Shown in pieces: positions 1 to 11,142 of a DNA stretch of 35,820 bases. This DNA comes from Deltaproteobacteria bacterium. Its GTDB lineage: Bacteria; Myxococcota_A; UBA9160; JAFDET01. Position 1 is the first letter of the stretch. Every line of letters starts with the position of its first letter. The notes below the pieces were generated by a model, which saw nothing but the letters and a program-made list of their open reading frames with translations, made no database searches and was not told the DNA's origin. The position numbers and the translations under genes are program-made. Where the stretch lies: NCBI GenBank assembly GCA_019310195.1, contig JAFDET010000014.1:1-35820 (forward strand), in the 5' to 3' direction.

Positions 1-114
1 GACGTGTCGTTCGAAGTCGCGCTGGACGACCTGGCGCCCGGCGAGTACCTCTACCTGCGCGTCGTGCAGCTCGGCGGCGGCGCCGCCTGGTCCAGCCCCT
101 TCTTCGTCGAGTGA
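1..114 (+). CDS. C-terminal fragment of a protein with a DUF3604-like ending (partial at window start)
   Basis: Frame 1 open from base 1 to TGA at 112-114: DVSFEVALDDLAPGEYLYLRVVQLGGGAAWSSPFFVE*. The YLYLRVVQ...AWSSPFFV ending resembles DUF3604 proteins. Not in the supplied ORF track. Confidence 0.6.
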   Translation, partial: DVSFEVALDDLAPGEYLYLRVVQLGGGAAWSSPFFVE

Positions 115-121
115 GGGTGAA

Positions 122-949
122 ATGGCGCGCCTGCATTTCTTCGAGTTCGAGGACCAGAGCTGGTTCCCCGGGCTGCTGCGCGCCCAGATGACCGACTACC
201 TGGTGTACGCCGTACGCCAGCTCCGGAGCTTTCCGTCCTACGCTGCGTCGCGTCTGGCGCCGGCGCTCCGCGCCCGGGGCCAGCGCCGGCTCGTGGACCT
301 GGGCTCGGGCAGCGGCGGCGTGATGCCCGAAGTGGTCCGCGCCCTGGCCGACGAGCAGGGGATCCAGGCGGGAGCCCTGCTCACGGACCGCTACCCCCAT
401 GGCGCACACGCCGCCGAGGTTCGCGAAGAGCCCACGGGCCGCGTCGACTTCCACCCGGATCCCGTCGATGCCACCCACGTCCCCGCGGATCTTCACGGCG
501 TGAGAACCCTGTTCCTCTCCTTCCACCACTTCCGCCCGGAACCCGCCCGCGAGATCCTCGCCGACGCGGTTCGCGCCGGCTCGGGCATCGCGATCTTCGA
601 GCTCACCGAACGCCGGCTCATCTCGATACTCGGCTCAGTGCCCGGCATCCCCGTCATGGTCCTGCTGCTCACGCCCTTCATGCGCCCGTTCCAGTGGAGC
701 CGGCTGCTCTTCACCTACCTGCTGCCGATCCTTCCGTTCCTGATCTTCTGGGACGGGCTCGTCTCGCACCTGCGCACCTACTCGGTCGCTGAGCTGGAGC
801 AACTGGTTGCGGAGCTGGACGCACCGGACTGGCACTGGGACGTGCGACGCGAACGCCTGCCCGGCATGCCCGCCGCGTGCACCTCGCTGGTGGGCTACCC
901 GCGCGCCGATCCGGCGCCGGAGTCGGCCAGCAGCACCTCGCGCTCGTAG
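122..949 (+). CDS. class I SAM-dependent methyltransferase-like protein
   Basis: 275 aa ORF; glycine-rich motif I RRLVDLGSGSGGVMPEV; hydrophobic segment later in the protein. Confidence 0.65.
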   Translation: MARLHFFEFEDQSWFPGLLRAQMTDYLVYAVRQLRSFPSYAASRLAPALRARGQRRLVDLGSGSGGVMPEVVRALADEQGIQAGALLTDRYPHGAHAAEVREEPTGRVDFHPDPVDATHVPADLHGVRTLFLSFHHFRPEPAREILADAVRAGSGIAIFELTERRLISILGSVPGIPVMVLLLTPFMRPFQWSRLLFTYLLPILPFLIFWDGLVSHLRTYSVAELEQLVAELDAPDWHWDVRRERLPGMPAACTSLVGYPRADPAPESASSTSRS

Positions 950-3204
950 TCGGCGAGGCTGCCGTGCGCCGCGAAGCGCGGCTGCCCGCACGCGGTCGCG
1001 CGATCCGGACGCGCCGCGGCGCCGCTGCGCTCGAGGAGCGTCTCCACCAGACGCCGCAGGGCCGCCAGGGGCTTGGCCTCGCCCTCGACCAGACGACGCG
1101 GGTCGAAGCGATCCGAGCGCAGGCGCACGACCTGAAGCGGGCGCTCGCCGCCCTCGCTGAAGTTGAGCGCCAGATCGACCAGCAGCACCGGCCGCTCGCG
1201 TCCCGGAAGCCGCACGGCCGCAGCCGACACGGCGTCGATCTTCTCGAAGCGCAGCCGGGTCTTGCCGCGTCCGTCGACCTCGAGGGAGAGCGAGTCCTCC
1301 CGCAGACGCAGGGGCACGGCCTCCATGACCCGCAACGGGCGCAGCAGCGGGGCCGGGGGCTCGAGCGGCGGCACGTCGACCGACGCAGACTCTTCCTGCG
1401 GAGCCTCGCTCGCCTGTGCGTCGTCCAGGGAGATCGTTCCCCAGTCGCTGCCACCCACGTCCTCCGAGACGGGCCCGACGTCGGAGCCCAGCGCGCTGGG
1501 GTCGAAGGTACCGGGCTCCACGCCGGCACCGGGGTCCGAGCTCTTGGGCGCAACCGCCTGCGGAAGCGGCGGCTCGGCCGACAGCGTCTCGGGCGGCGCG
1601 GCTTCGGACGCGAGCGCCGGATCGTGCAGCGGCTCCAAGCTGGGATCCGAGAAATCCCGCAACGCCGAATCCTCGTCGAGCCCCAGGTCTTCCAGGTCCA
1701 GGCCGTCCAGGTCCATCGGGTCGAGTGTGGCGCCCTGCACTTCCACGGCGGGCGACTCGGCGACGTCGCCCACCTCGTCCAGCAGGGCCTGGGCCTCGGC
1801 CGCCTCTGCGGGCGCGGCGCCGACCCGCGCCTTGCGGGCCGCCTCGCCGCACAGCCGCGGATCCAGGGGCCGGGCGGCACGCGCCAGGCGCAACGCCACC
1901 GTCGCGTTCAGCTCCGGCGATGCCAATCCGCGACGCAGGACCTCCGTCGCCAGGTTGCGATGCCCCTGCTGCACCAGCTCCTGCGCCAGCCGCAGGGCCA
2001 GAACCGGCTCGACCGGCAGCCCTTCGCCGCGTTGGGCGAACTCCATCCAGTGCTGCACCGCCAGCTCGGTCTCCCCCGCGCGCACTTCCTCACGGACCAG
2101 ACGCAGCAGGACCGGGGCGGCCTCATCGGCGCGTCCCAGCGCCACCGCTTGATCCCAGTAGACCTGGGCCGCCTCCCGATTCTTCGGGTCGCTGCGCACG
2201 ACACGCTGGAGCTGCGCGAAGGCCTCCTCCGTGCGGCCCTCCTCGGCGGCCTGCATGGCGGCCTCGACACCGTCGTTGGAGACCGCTCCGATCTTGCGCT
2301 CCACGACGCCGTCCATCCAGCGCTCTTCGATGTGCGCCACACGCAGGCCCATCGCCACCAACGCGCCGAAGGCGAAGCCTCCCACGTGCGCCCAGTAGGC
2401 GACGCCGGCGCCACCCATGGGGTTGACCTGCTCCGTGAGCCGGGCCGACAGGAACTCGCCGCCGAACCAGAGCGGCAGCATCAACCAGGCCGGGGCCGAG
2501 AAGGTGAAGCCCACGAAGACGAACCAGACCAGGTAACGCAATTTCGCGCGCCAGAAGCGCACCAGGAATGCGCCCATGCAGCCGGCCACCGCACCCGACG
2601 CGCCCACCAGGGGCGTCTCCAGGTGGGGGAAGCGGCTCATGAACAGGCCCGCGCCGGCCAGCCCGGCCAACAGGTAGAAGCACAGGAAGACCGGCCGCCC
2701 CCACTTGTCCTCGATGAAGGGACCGGTCAGGAACAGCAGCAGCAGGTTGCCGAGCAGGTGCCCCCAGCCGCCGTGCAGGAACATGTACCCGAACGCCCCG
2801 GCGAGGCTGGGGTGAGCGCTGATCAGGCCCCAGCGGAAGAAGGGATGCGCTGCGCGGACGACCGTGGCCTCCTCGACGTGGGTGTCGAGCTCCGCTTGCT
2901 CCTTCCGGCGCTGGAAGCGGGGCGGCGTCAGGACGCCCGCCTGCTCGCGCAGGGCCATGAGCCCCTCGCGCTGCTCCTCCCAGTCCGAGCCGAGGTAGGC
3001 TTCCAGTGCATCGGGAGGCATCAGGTACGGGTGCTCGGCGAAGTACTGCACCGCCTCCTGAATCTCCAGCGAGTACTGACGCCCGATGTCGCGATTGGAC
3101 GACTTGGTGACCAGGAAGACACCCAGGCAGGCCAGCATCAGCACGTACGTCACCCACGGATTGCGCCGCACGGTGCCCGAGTCGTGGCCGATGGGAAGAA
3201 GCAT
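895..3204 (-). CDS. rhomboid family intramembrane serine protease with TPR-like region, acidic linker and C-terminal PH-like domain
   Basis: Start MLLPIGHDSGTVRRNPWVTYVLMLACLGVFL; rhomboid motifs HGGWGHLLGN, GASGA and HVGGFAFG; TPR-like helices; D/E-rich linker; beta-rich C-terminus. Confidence 0.85.
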   Translation of the reverse strand: MLLPIGHDSGTVRRNPWVTYVLMLACLGVFLVTKSSNRDIGRQYSLEIQEAVQYFAEHPYLMPPDALEAYLGSDWEEQREGLMALREQAGVLTPPRFQRRKEQAELDTHVEEATVVRAAHPFFRWGLISAHPSLAGAFGYMFLHGGWGHLLGNLLLLFLTGPFIEDKWGRPVFLCFYLLAGLAGAGLFMSRFPHLETPLVGASGAVAGCMGAFLVRFWRAKLRYLVWFVFVGFTFSAPAWLMLPLWFGGEFLSARLTEQVNPMGGAGVAYWAHVGGFAFGALVAMGLRVAHIEERWMDGVVERKIGAVSNDGVEAAMQAAEEGRTEEAFAQLQRVVRSDPKNREAAQVYWDQAVALGRADEAAPVLLRLVREEVRAGETELAVQHWMEFAQRGEGLPVEPVLALRLAQELVQQGHRNLATEVLRRGLASPELNATVALRLARAARPLDPRLCGEAARKARVGAAPAEAAEAQALLDEVGDVAESPAVEVQGATLDPMDLDGLDLEDLGLDEDSALRDFSDPSLEPLHDPALASEAAPPETLSAEPPLPQAVAPKSSDPGAGVEPGTFDPSALGSDVGPVSEDVGGSDWGTISLDDAQASEAPQEESASVDVPPLEPPAPLLRPLRVMEAVPLRLREDSLSLEVDGRGKTRLRFEKIDAVSAAAVRLPGRERPVLLVDLALNFSEGGERPLQVVRLRSDRFDPRRLVEGEAKPLAALRRLVETLLERSGAAARPDRATACGQPRFAAHGSLADYEREVLLADSGAGSARG

Positions 3205-3279
3205 GGATCGCCGCTCCTGGGAAGAGTCCTCATCTGAACGGCTTTCCCCCCTGCGATCTGAAGCAGGATGGAGAGGCCG

Positions 3280-4286
3280 ATGAAGGGAATCCCCCGCGTC
3301 TCGGTCCTGATGCCGGTACGCGACGCCGCCGACACGCTGGGCGCCTGCCTGCGCAGCCTGCAGCGCCAGTCGTTCTCCGACTGGGAGTGCGTCCTGGTGG
3401 ACGATGGATCCCGGGACGCCAGCCTGGCGGTCGCGCGCGCGGCCCAAGCCCGGGACCCGCGAATCCGCGTGAGCGCGGCCGGGCGACACGGGATCGTGCC
3501 GGCCCTGAACCGGGGGATCGACTTGTGCCGCGGCGCGCTGGTGCTGCGCATGGACGCCGACGACCTGATGCACCGCGAGCGCCTGAGCGCCCAGTGGGCG
3601 GCGCTGGAGGCGGAGCCGCAGCTCGCCGCGGTAGGCTGCCACGTGCGGCTCTTCCCGCGCCGGGACCTGCGCCGCGGGAGCCGCGCCTACGAACGCTGGC
3701 TGAACCGCATGGCCGGTCCCGACGACGTGGAACGCGACGCCTTGATCGAATGCCCGCTGGCACATCCTACGTTGGCCATCCGGCGCGACGTGCTGCACGA
3801 GTACCGCTACCGCGACGCCCCCTGGGCGGAGGACTACGACTTGCTGCTGCGGCTGCTGGCCGACGGCCGGCGCCTGGGTGTCGTGCCCCGCCGCCTGCTG
3901 CTATGGCGCCACGGCGCCGAGCGGCTGTCGCGGAGCGACCCGCGCTACGCGCTGCCGCAATTCGTGGAATGCAAGGCAGCCTTCCTGGCCGAGGGCTTCC
4001 TGGCAGATGCCCCAGGCTACGTGCTCTGGGGCTACGGAGACACGGGCCGGGCCCTGCGCCGGGCCCTGGCCCGCCACGACCGCCACCCGGCCCACATCGT
4101 CGAGCTGCACCCGGGCCGTCTCGGGCAGACGATCCACGGAGCACCGGTGGTGGCTCCCGACGCGCTGCGCCAGCTGCCGCGACGCCCGCTGGTGGTCTCG
4201 GTGTCGGGTGAGGAGCCGCGCGCCCAGATTCGCGCCGCGCTCGCCGCCATGGATTTTCGCGAGCTGCACGACTTCGTCGTGGCAGC

Positions 4287-4290
<4 letters not shown>
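3280..4290 (+). CDS. family 2 glycosyltransferase with C-terminal Rossmann-like domain
   Basis: [46 protein letters not shown]...LRMDADDL (GT-A, DxD); C-terminal [19 protein letters not shown]-like ggagagg upstream. Confidence 0.88.
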
Positions 4291-5635
<1,345 letters not shown>

Positions 5636-5639
<4 letters not shown>

Positions 5640-7024
5640 GCCGCACCCCGGAGTCCGGCCAGGAGCTTTTCTCCCCGGTCCAGCAGACGCGTTGCGGCGT
5701 CGGGCACGAAGGTCGACATCAGCACCTCGTAGGAGCGCTCCGCGCCGGGCTCGCGGAAGTTCTGGGGATGAGGAAGGTAGCGGAGCCAGCCGTTGGCGAT
5801 CCCGACCACGCACGCGTGAGGCGATGCCAGGCGCTCGCGCCACGCACCGCCCACGTCCACCGTGGGCTCCAAGGGCAGGCCCAGAAGCACCGCGTCCCCC
5901 AGCACCAGCACCTGCACCTCGACCTGGGGCTCCAGTCCGCCCGCAAAGCGGGCGGCGGTGCGATCGCGCAGGTAGCGGCGCGCCCGGGCGCGGCGCGCTC
6001 GGCACTCCTCGGCGGGCAGCTCGCGGGTGCGTTCGCCGGTGAGGGCGAAGAGCTCGCCGGTGCCCGCGTCTGAGTCGGGCGGCAGGTCCAGCGCGGCCAG
6101 GGCGTCGCGCCGCCCGGCCTCCAGGGCGGCCCGTGCCGCCTCGGAGCCGCCCTCGGCGCCGTGCACCGGAAGCGAGAGCCGCGCCGATGCCGCGGCCAGC
6201 GGCGCGTCCGCACGGGTGGTGATGCCCAGCGCGGTCTCGGCCACCGCCGCACCGACTTCGCGCCCCAGGGCCTGCATCTCCTCGAAGCTTGCGCCCAGGC
6301 TCTGCCCATCCACAGCCAGGTCCATGACGCCGCGCGTGCGCGGATCCACGTCGGCGTGGGAGGCCGGCGCAAACAAAGCCAGGGCGCCCGGCAGCGCCTC
6401 CTCCACGGTCCGGCTCGCGGCGCCCGGCCAGTCGGCGGAGTACTCCAGGTTCTCGTGCCCCAGCACCGTCGGGTGGCAGCCGTGCAGATAGAGCACGGCC
6501 CGCGGCGCGCCCTCGGCATCGTCCACGCGCACGACCACGACGCCCGGATCCAGGGGCCCCTCGGCGCTGCGCCGGTTGCGGCCGATGTGCGCCTCGCCCC
6601 GACCTACGCCCAGGCGCGCCGGAGCCGCCTCGGCCCACGCACGCTCCCCAGCCTCCACGGCGGCCTGCAAGAGGGGCTCCACGTGGCTCGGCGCCGCGGC
6701 GCCGGCCAGCAGGACGGCCAGGCCCGTGTCGGGCCCCGAGTGGGTGTGCGTGCAGCCCACCAGGATGCGCTCGGCGGCAAGGGCGGTGCGCGCGGCCAGG
6801 CGTGCACGCACCTCGTCCGCCTGGGCCGGCGCCATCAGGCACAGGTCGAGCTCCAGCAGCAACAGGTCGCGCTCGGGACCGGCGCTGTCGGCCAGGTAGA
6901 GCGCCCGCGCGTACAGCGGGTCGTGGCGCCCGGCGGCGCTCCCCTGCCGGGCGCCGTAGCCCATCATGGGGATGCCGAGGGGGGGATCGAGCGGAATTCG
7001 CGCAGCGCCGGCTCTGAGACTCAT
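5636..7024 (-). CDS. neutral/alkaline non-lysosomal ceramidase N-terminal-like protein
   Basis: [28 protein letters not shown]...[11 protein letters not shown]...[18 protein letters not shown] overlaps the asnS GTG start. Confidence 0.8.
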
Positions 7025-7089
7025 GGCGTGGATGATGGACAAACCACCGGGGGAGTGACAACCTCCGGCGATTGCCAACGGAGGCCAGC

Positions 7090-7668
7090 GTGACGGACGA
7101 GCGGGTTCTGGACAAGCGGCGGGAGGCTCTGGAGGAGGAGTTCTTCCAGCGCGAGAACGAGCGTCTGCGCGAGAAGCTGCGCGAGACCGAAGAGATGCTG
7201 GAGACCAGCCGTGAGCTGCATCGGGTCACCGGCATCGACGATTTCGACGTGCTGGTGAGGCTCGCCCAGCTGGGCGTCAAGGCCGACACCCTGGCCGCCA
7301 TCACCCTGGTGCCCCTGGTAGAGGTCGCCTGGGCCGACGGCAGGCTCCAGGAGCGCGAGAAGAAGGCGATTCTGGACGCGGCCCGCGACGCCGGCATCGA
7401 CCAGCGCCACCCGGCCTACGAGCTCTTCTCCAACTGGATGATCCACCGGCCCGCGCCGAAGATGGTGGACGCGTGGACGGCCTACATCCAGGGCCTGTCC
7501 GCGCACCTGGACGATTCCCAGCGCGCATCGCTTCGAGACAAGCTGATCGGCCGCGCCCGCGGCATCGCCGAGGCGGCCGGCGGCTTCCTCGGCCTGGGCA
7601 ACAAGATCTCGCCCGAGGAAGAGGCGGCGCTGGGGATGCTGGAGCGCGCCTTCGAGCGGGCGACCTAG
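7090..7668 (+). CDS. TerB-like domain protein with N-terminal coiled coil
   Basis: GTG start after ggagg; E/R-rich helix, then [31 protein letters not shown] typical of TerB-like helical domains. Confidence 0.6.
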   Translation: MTDERVLDKRREALEEEFFQRENERLREKLRETEEMLETSRELHRVTGIDDFDVLVRLAQLGVKADTLAAITLVPLVEVAWADGRLQEREKKAILDAARDAGIDQRHPAYELFSNWMIHRPAPKMVDAWTAYIQGLSAHLDDSQRASLRDKLIGRARGIAEAAGGFLGLGNKISPEEEAALGMLERAFERAT

Positions 7669-7670
7669 GG

Positions 7671-9569
7671 CTACGAGCCACCCGCCAGGCCGAGGCCGCG
7701 CAGGGCCTCGAGGATCTCGTCCAGGATCGCCGGATCGTCGATGGTGGCCGGCACCGCGAACGGCTCGCCATCGGCCATGCGTTGCATGACTCCGCGCAGG
7801 ACCTTTCCGGATCGCGTCTTGGGCAGCCGCTCGACGATGCACGCCTTCTTGAAGGCGGCCACGGGCCCCACCTGTTCGCGCACGCGCGCCACGACCTGGC
7901 GCACCACGGCCTCCGGCGCCGAGTCGCAGCCGGCCTTGAGGACGAGCAAGCCGATCGGAGCCTGTCCCTTGAGAGCGTCCGCCGCGCCGAAGACGGCGCA
8001 CTCGGCCACGTCGGGATGCCCGGCCAGCACCTCCTCCAGACGCCCCGTAGAGAGCCGGTGCCCGGCGACGTTGATGATGTCGTCGGTGCGGCTCATGATC
8101 CAGAGGTAGCCGTCCTCGTCGATGTGACCCGCGTCGCCCGTCTGGTAGAAGCCGGGGAAGCGCTCGAGATACGAGGACACGAAGCCGGCGTCGTTCTCCC
8201 ACAGGGTGGGCATGCAGCCCGGGGGCAGCGGCAGGCGGACCACCACGTGCCCGGTCTCGCCGGCCCCGAGCTCGCGGCCGTCCTCATCCAGGATGCGCAC
8301 GTCGTAGCCGGGCACCGGCAGGGTGGGCGAGCCCGGCTTGACCGGAAGCGCCTCGATGCCGAGGCAGTTGGCGGCCATGGGCCAGCCCGTCTCGGTCTGC
8401 CACCAGTGATCGATCACCGGCACGCCAAGGGCGCGCTGGCTCCAGACCACCGTGTCGGGGTCCGCCCGCTCGCCGGCGAGGAAGAGCGTGCGGAATGCAG
8501 ACAGATCGTGGCGCTTGGGCAACTCCGCGTCCGGGTCTTCGCGCTTGATGGCGCGAAGCGCCGTGGGCGCGGTGAAGAGCACGTTCACTCGGTGCTCTTC
8601 GGCCACGCGCCAGAAGGCCGCGGCGTCCGGCGTGCCCACCGGCTTTCCCTCGTAGAGAACGGTGGTGCAGCCATGGAGCAGGGGCGCGTACACGATGTAC
8701 GAGTGGCCGACCACCCAGCCGATGTCCGAGGCCGCCCAGAAGACGTCGCCCGGCGCGACGCCGTACACGTTCCGCAGGCTCCAGCACAGGGCGACGGCGT
8801 GCCCGCCGTGGTCGCGCACCACGCCCTTGGGCACGCCGGTGGTACCCGACGTGTAGAGGATGTAGAGGGGGTCGGTGGCCGCGAGCTCGACGCATGCGGC
8901 CGGCGCGGCGCCGTCGAATGCCTCGACCCAGTCCAGGTCGCGCCGGGGATCCAGCGCCGCGCGGGCCTGGGGCCGCTGCAGCACCACGCAGCGTTCGGGG
9001 GGCGCGTGGCTGGCCGCGATCGCCCCGTCCAGCAGCGGCTTGTACGCGACCACCCGGCCGGGCTCGATTCCGCAGGAGGCGGCCAGCACGAGCTTCGGGC
9101 AGGCGTCGTCGATGCGTTTGGCCAGCTCCTGGGAAGCGAAGCCCCCGAACACGACCGAGTGGACGGCGCCGATGCGCGCGCAGGCCAGCATGGCGATGAC
9201 CGACTCGGGCACCATGGGCATGTAGATCAGCACCCGGTCGCCCTTCTCCACACCCAGGGCCGCCAGCCCACCGGCCGTGCGGGCAACCCGATCGAGAAGC
9301 TCCGCATACGTGAAGGTCGCCGTGACGCCGGCAACCGGGCTGTCGTAGATCAGCGCGGCCTGCTCGCCGCGCCCGGCCTCCACGTGGCGATCCAGCGCGT
9401 TGTACGCGGTGTTCAGCGTGGCGCCGGGAAACCAGCGCACGAAGGGTGCGCGCGAGTCGTCGAGCACCCGGTCCCAGCGTCGGAACCAGTGCACCTCCTC
9501 AGCCGCCTCACCCCAAAACCCCTCGGGATCCTCCAGCGAACGCGCGTGCGCATCTCGAATGCCGCTCAT
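7671..9569 (-). CDS. prpE: acetyl/propionyl-CoA synthetase family (PrpE-like)
   Basis: MSGIRDAHARSLEDPEGFWGEAAEEVHWFRRWDRVLDDS...; ANL motif YILYTSGTTGVPKGVVRDHGGHA; C-terminal LPKTRSGKVLRGVMQRMADG. Confidence 0.88.
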   Translation of the reverse strand: MSGIRDAHARSLEDPEGFWGEAAEEVHWFRRWDRVLDDSRAPFVRWFPGATLNTAYNALDRHVEAGRGEQAALIYDSPVAGVTATFTYAELLDRVARTAGGLAALGVEKGDRVLIYMPMVPESVIAMLACARIGAVHSVVFGGFASQELAKRIDDACPKLVLAASCGIEPGRVVAYKPLLDGAIAASHAPPERCVVLQRPQARAALDPRRDLDWVEAFDGAAPAACVELAATDPLYILYTSGTTGVPKGVVRDHGGHAVALCWSLRNVYGVAPGDVFWAASDIGWVVGHSYIVYAPLLHGCTTVLYEGKPVGTPDAAAFWRVAEEHRVNVLFTAPTALRAIKREDPDAELPKRHDLSAFRTLFLAGERADPDTVVWSQRALGVPVIDHWWQTETGWPMAANCLGIEALPVKPGSPTLPVPGYDVRILDEDGRELGAGETGHVVVRLPLPPGCMPTLWENDAGFVSSYLERFPGFYQTGDAGHIDEDGYLWIMSRTDDIINVAGHRLSTGRLEEVLAGHPDVAECAVFGAADALKGQAPIGLLVLKAGCDSAPEAVVRQVVARVREQVGPVAAFKKACIVERLPKTRSGKVLRGVMQRMADGEPFAVPATIDDPAILDEILEALRGLGLAGGS

Positions 9570-9581
9570 ACGCAAACCTTA

Positions 9582-9734
9582 CTGCATAGAGCGACGTTCC
9601 TGCACAACTGCACCCAGTACCACTCCTGCATTCAGGGACGTTCCTGCGTAACTGCATGCGGTGCCACCACTAGCAGGACTGGTACTGGGTGCAGTTGTGC
9701 AGGAACGTCCCTCAGTGCAGGACTGGCACTTTGT
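9582..9734. repeat. dispersed inverted-repeat element, compound copy
   Basis: 9593-9629 is the reverse complement of 9673-9709 (36/37). A second overlapping pair, about 9618-9655 with about 9690-9729, is more diverged. About 125 bp align with 24364-24494. Confidence 0.9.
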
Positions 9735-9739
9735 GCAGG

Positions 9740-11089
9740 TCAGCGGCGGCGGGGGGAGTAGCTGCCGGCTTCGGGCTGGCGGCGGCCGCACCAGGGGCAG
9801 AAGTGCCAGGAGCTCTTCGACACCGGCCAGCGACAGCGGGCGCAGCGATCCGGCAGGTCGGGATGGCTCCAGGGGCGGCCGGGCTTGCGCTTGCAGACGG
9901 GGCAGTAGCGCATGAATACCTGGAGCTCGCCGGCGCAGCCGCGGCGCGCGCAGTGGCGCACCGCCTTGGAGTCGCGGCGAAGACGCCGGCCGTTCGATTG
10001 GAAGCGGCCCTTGTAGCACCACGGGCAGTAGCTCCACTCGGGCCGCACGCCCCGCTCGCACTCGGGGCACACCATCGGGTAGCTCGAGACGTCGAGGAAC
10101 GACTGCTCGGCGGCCCCGCACCACGGACAGTGGCGCATCGCCTCGGCGATCGGCCCGCTGCACTGCCGGCACTGGTACCGCATGCCCAGGGTGCGCCCGT
10201 GGGCACGGCCGAAGAGCTGGGCCTGGATGGCCAGGGGCGAGGGAGCCTCGCGCTTGCGGCGCCGGCGGCGAGGGCGCACGGGCGCCGCGTCCGCCTCCAC
10301 CCTGCGGAACGCGGCCTCCAGGGCCTCGTGAAAGACCACGGCGTCCGGGTAGCGGCGCCGCGGCTGGAACTCCATGGCCTTGCGCAGCACCTTGCGCACG
10401 GGCTCGGGAGCCTTGAAACGGAAGCGGGCGTAGCCTTCGGGCGGCCACTCGAAGGGCCAGCCGGGACGGACCCCGGTCAACAGCTCGTAGGCGATGAGGC
10501 CCAGGCTGAAGACGTCGGAGCTCATGGAGGGCTTGCCGTAGGCCTGCTCGGGCGCGATGAAGCCCAGCGTCCCGGCCTCGGTGTAGGTGGCGGTGGAGCT
10601 CTTGGCGAATCGCGACACGCCGAAGTCGCACAACGCCGCGCGGCCGTCGGGCAGAATCAGGATGTTCTCGGGCTTCACGTCCCGGTGCAGGATGCGCTGG
10701 CGATGAGCGTGGGCCAGCCCGGCGGCGGCGTCGCGGATCACGCCGAGCGCCACCTTCGCCGAACGGCGCGCCTTCGGGTACGCGTCCAGGTGGGTCGTAG
10801 CCAGATCCGCAGCCATCACGAAGCGGCCGTCGATCCAGTCGGCGTTGCGAGCGCCGACGATGTTGGGGTGCTCCAGGCGCGCGGCGATCCGGGCCTCGTG
10901 CTCGACCTCGGCCCGGCCCCACTCGGCCACGACGCCGGCGTGCGCCACCTTCAGCGCCACCGGCCGTCGCTCGACGAGGTCGGTGGCCTTCCAGACGTCT
11001 GCGAAGCTTCCGCTGCCGATGCGCGACTCGAGCCGGTACTTGCCCAGCAATGAGCCCCGTCGCAGGGCACTCTTCTCTCGTTGAACCAA
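9740..11089 (-). CDS. serine/threonine protein kinase with four C-terminal zinc ribbons
   Basis: TTG start MVQREKSALRRGSLLGKYRLESRIGSGSFADVWKA; ILHRDVKPENILI; CDFGVSRF; C-terminal YQCRQC...HCPWCG, VCPECE...YCPWCY, HCARRGC...YCPVCK, RCARC...FCPWCG. Confidence 0.92.
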   Translation of the reverse strand: MVQREKSALRRGSLLGKYRLESRIGSGSFADVWKATDLVERRPVALKVAHAGVVAEWGRAEVEHEARIAARLEHPNIVGARNADWIDGRFVMAADLATTHLDAYPKARRSAKVALGVIRDAAAGLAHAHRQRILHRDVKPENILILPDGRAALCDFGVSRFAKSSTATYTEAGTLGFIAPEQAYGKPSMSSDVFSLGLIAYELLTGVRPGWPFEWPPEGYARFRFKAPEPVRKVLRKAMEFQPRRRYPDAVVFHEALEAAFRRVEADAAPVRPRRRRRKREAPSPLAIQAQLFGRAHGRTLGMRYQCRQCSGPIAEAMRHCPWCGAAEQSFLDVSSYPMVCPECERGVRPEWSYCPWCYKGRFQSNGRRLRRDSKAVRHCARRGCAGELQVFMRYCPVCKRKPGRPWSHPDLPDRCARCRWPVSKSSWHFCPWCGRRQPEAGSYSPRRR

Positions 11090-11142
11090 CCTGGCCTCTC
11101 CGTATCGAGAGGTACCCGAGAAAGCCTACCCCGCACAACCCC

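Noticed and set aside
877-3237. 786-aa plus-strand ORF opposite the rhomboid gene
   Set aside because: Low-complexity Q/R/H/G-rich translation, antisense shadow of a clearly coding GC-rich frame.
9579-9739. Cys-rich peptide frames over the repeat (e.g. FLHNCTQYHSCIQGRSC, CTKCQSCTEGRSCTT)
   Set aside because: Appear in several frames of both repeat copies because of CTGCA/TGCAG words; explained by the repeat, no start/SD support.
7473-9761. 762-aa plus-strand ORF opposite prpE
   Set aside because: Antisense shadow of a well-supported acyl-CoA synthetase; no recognisable domain.
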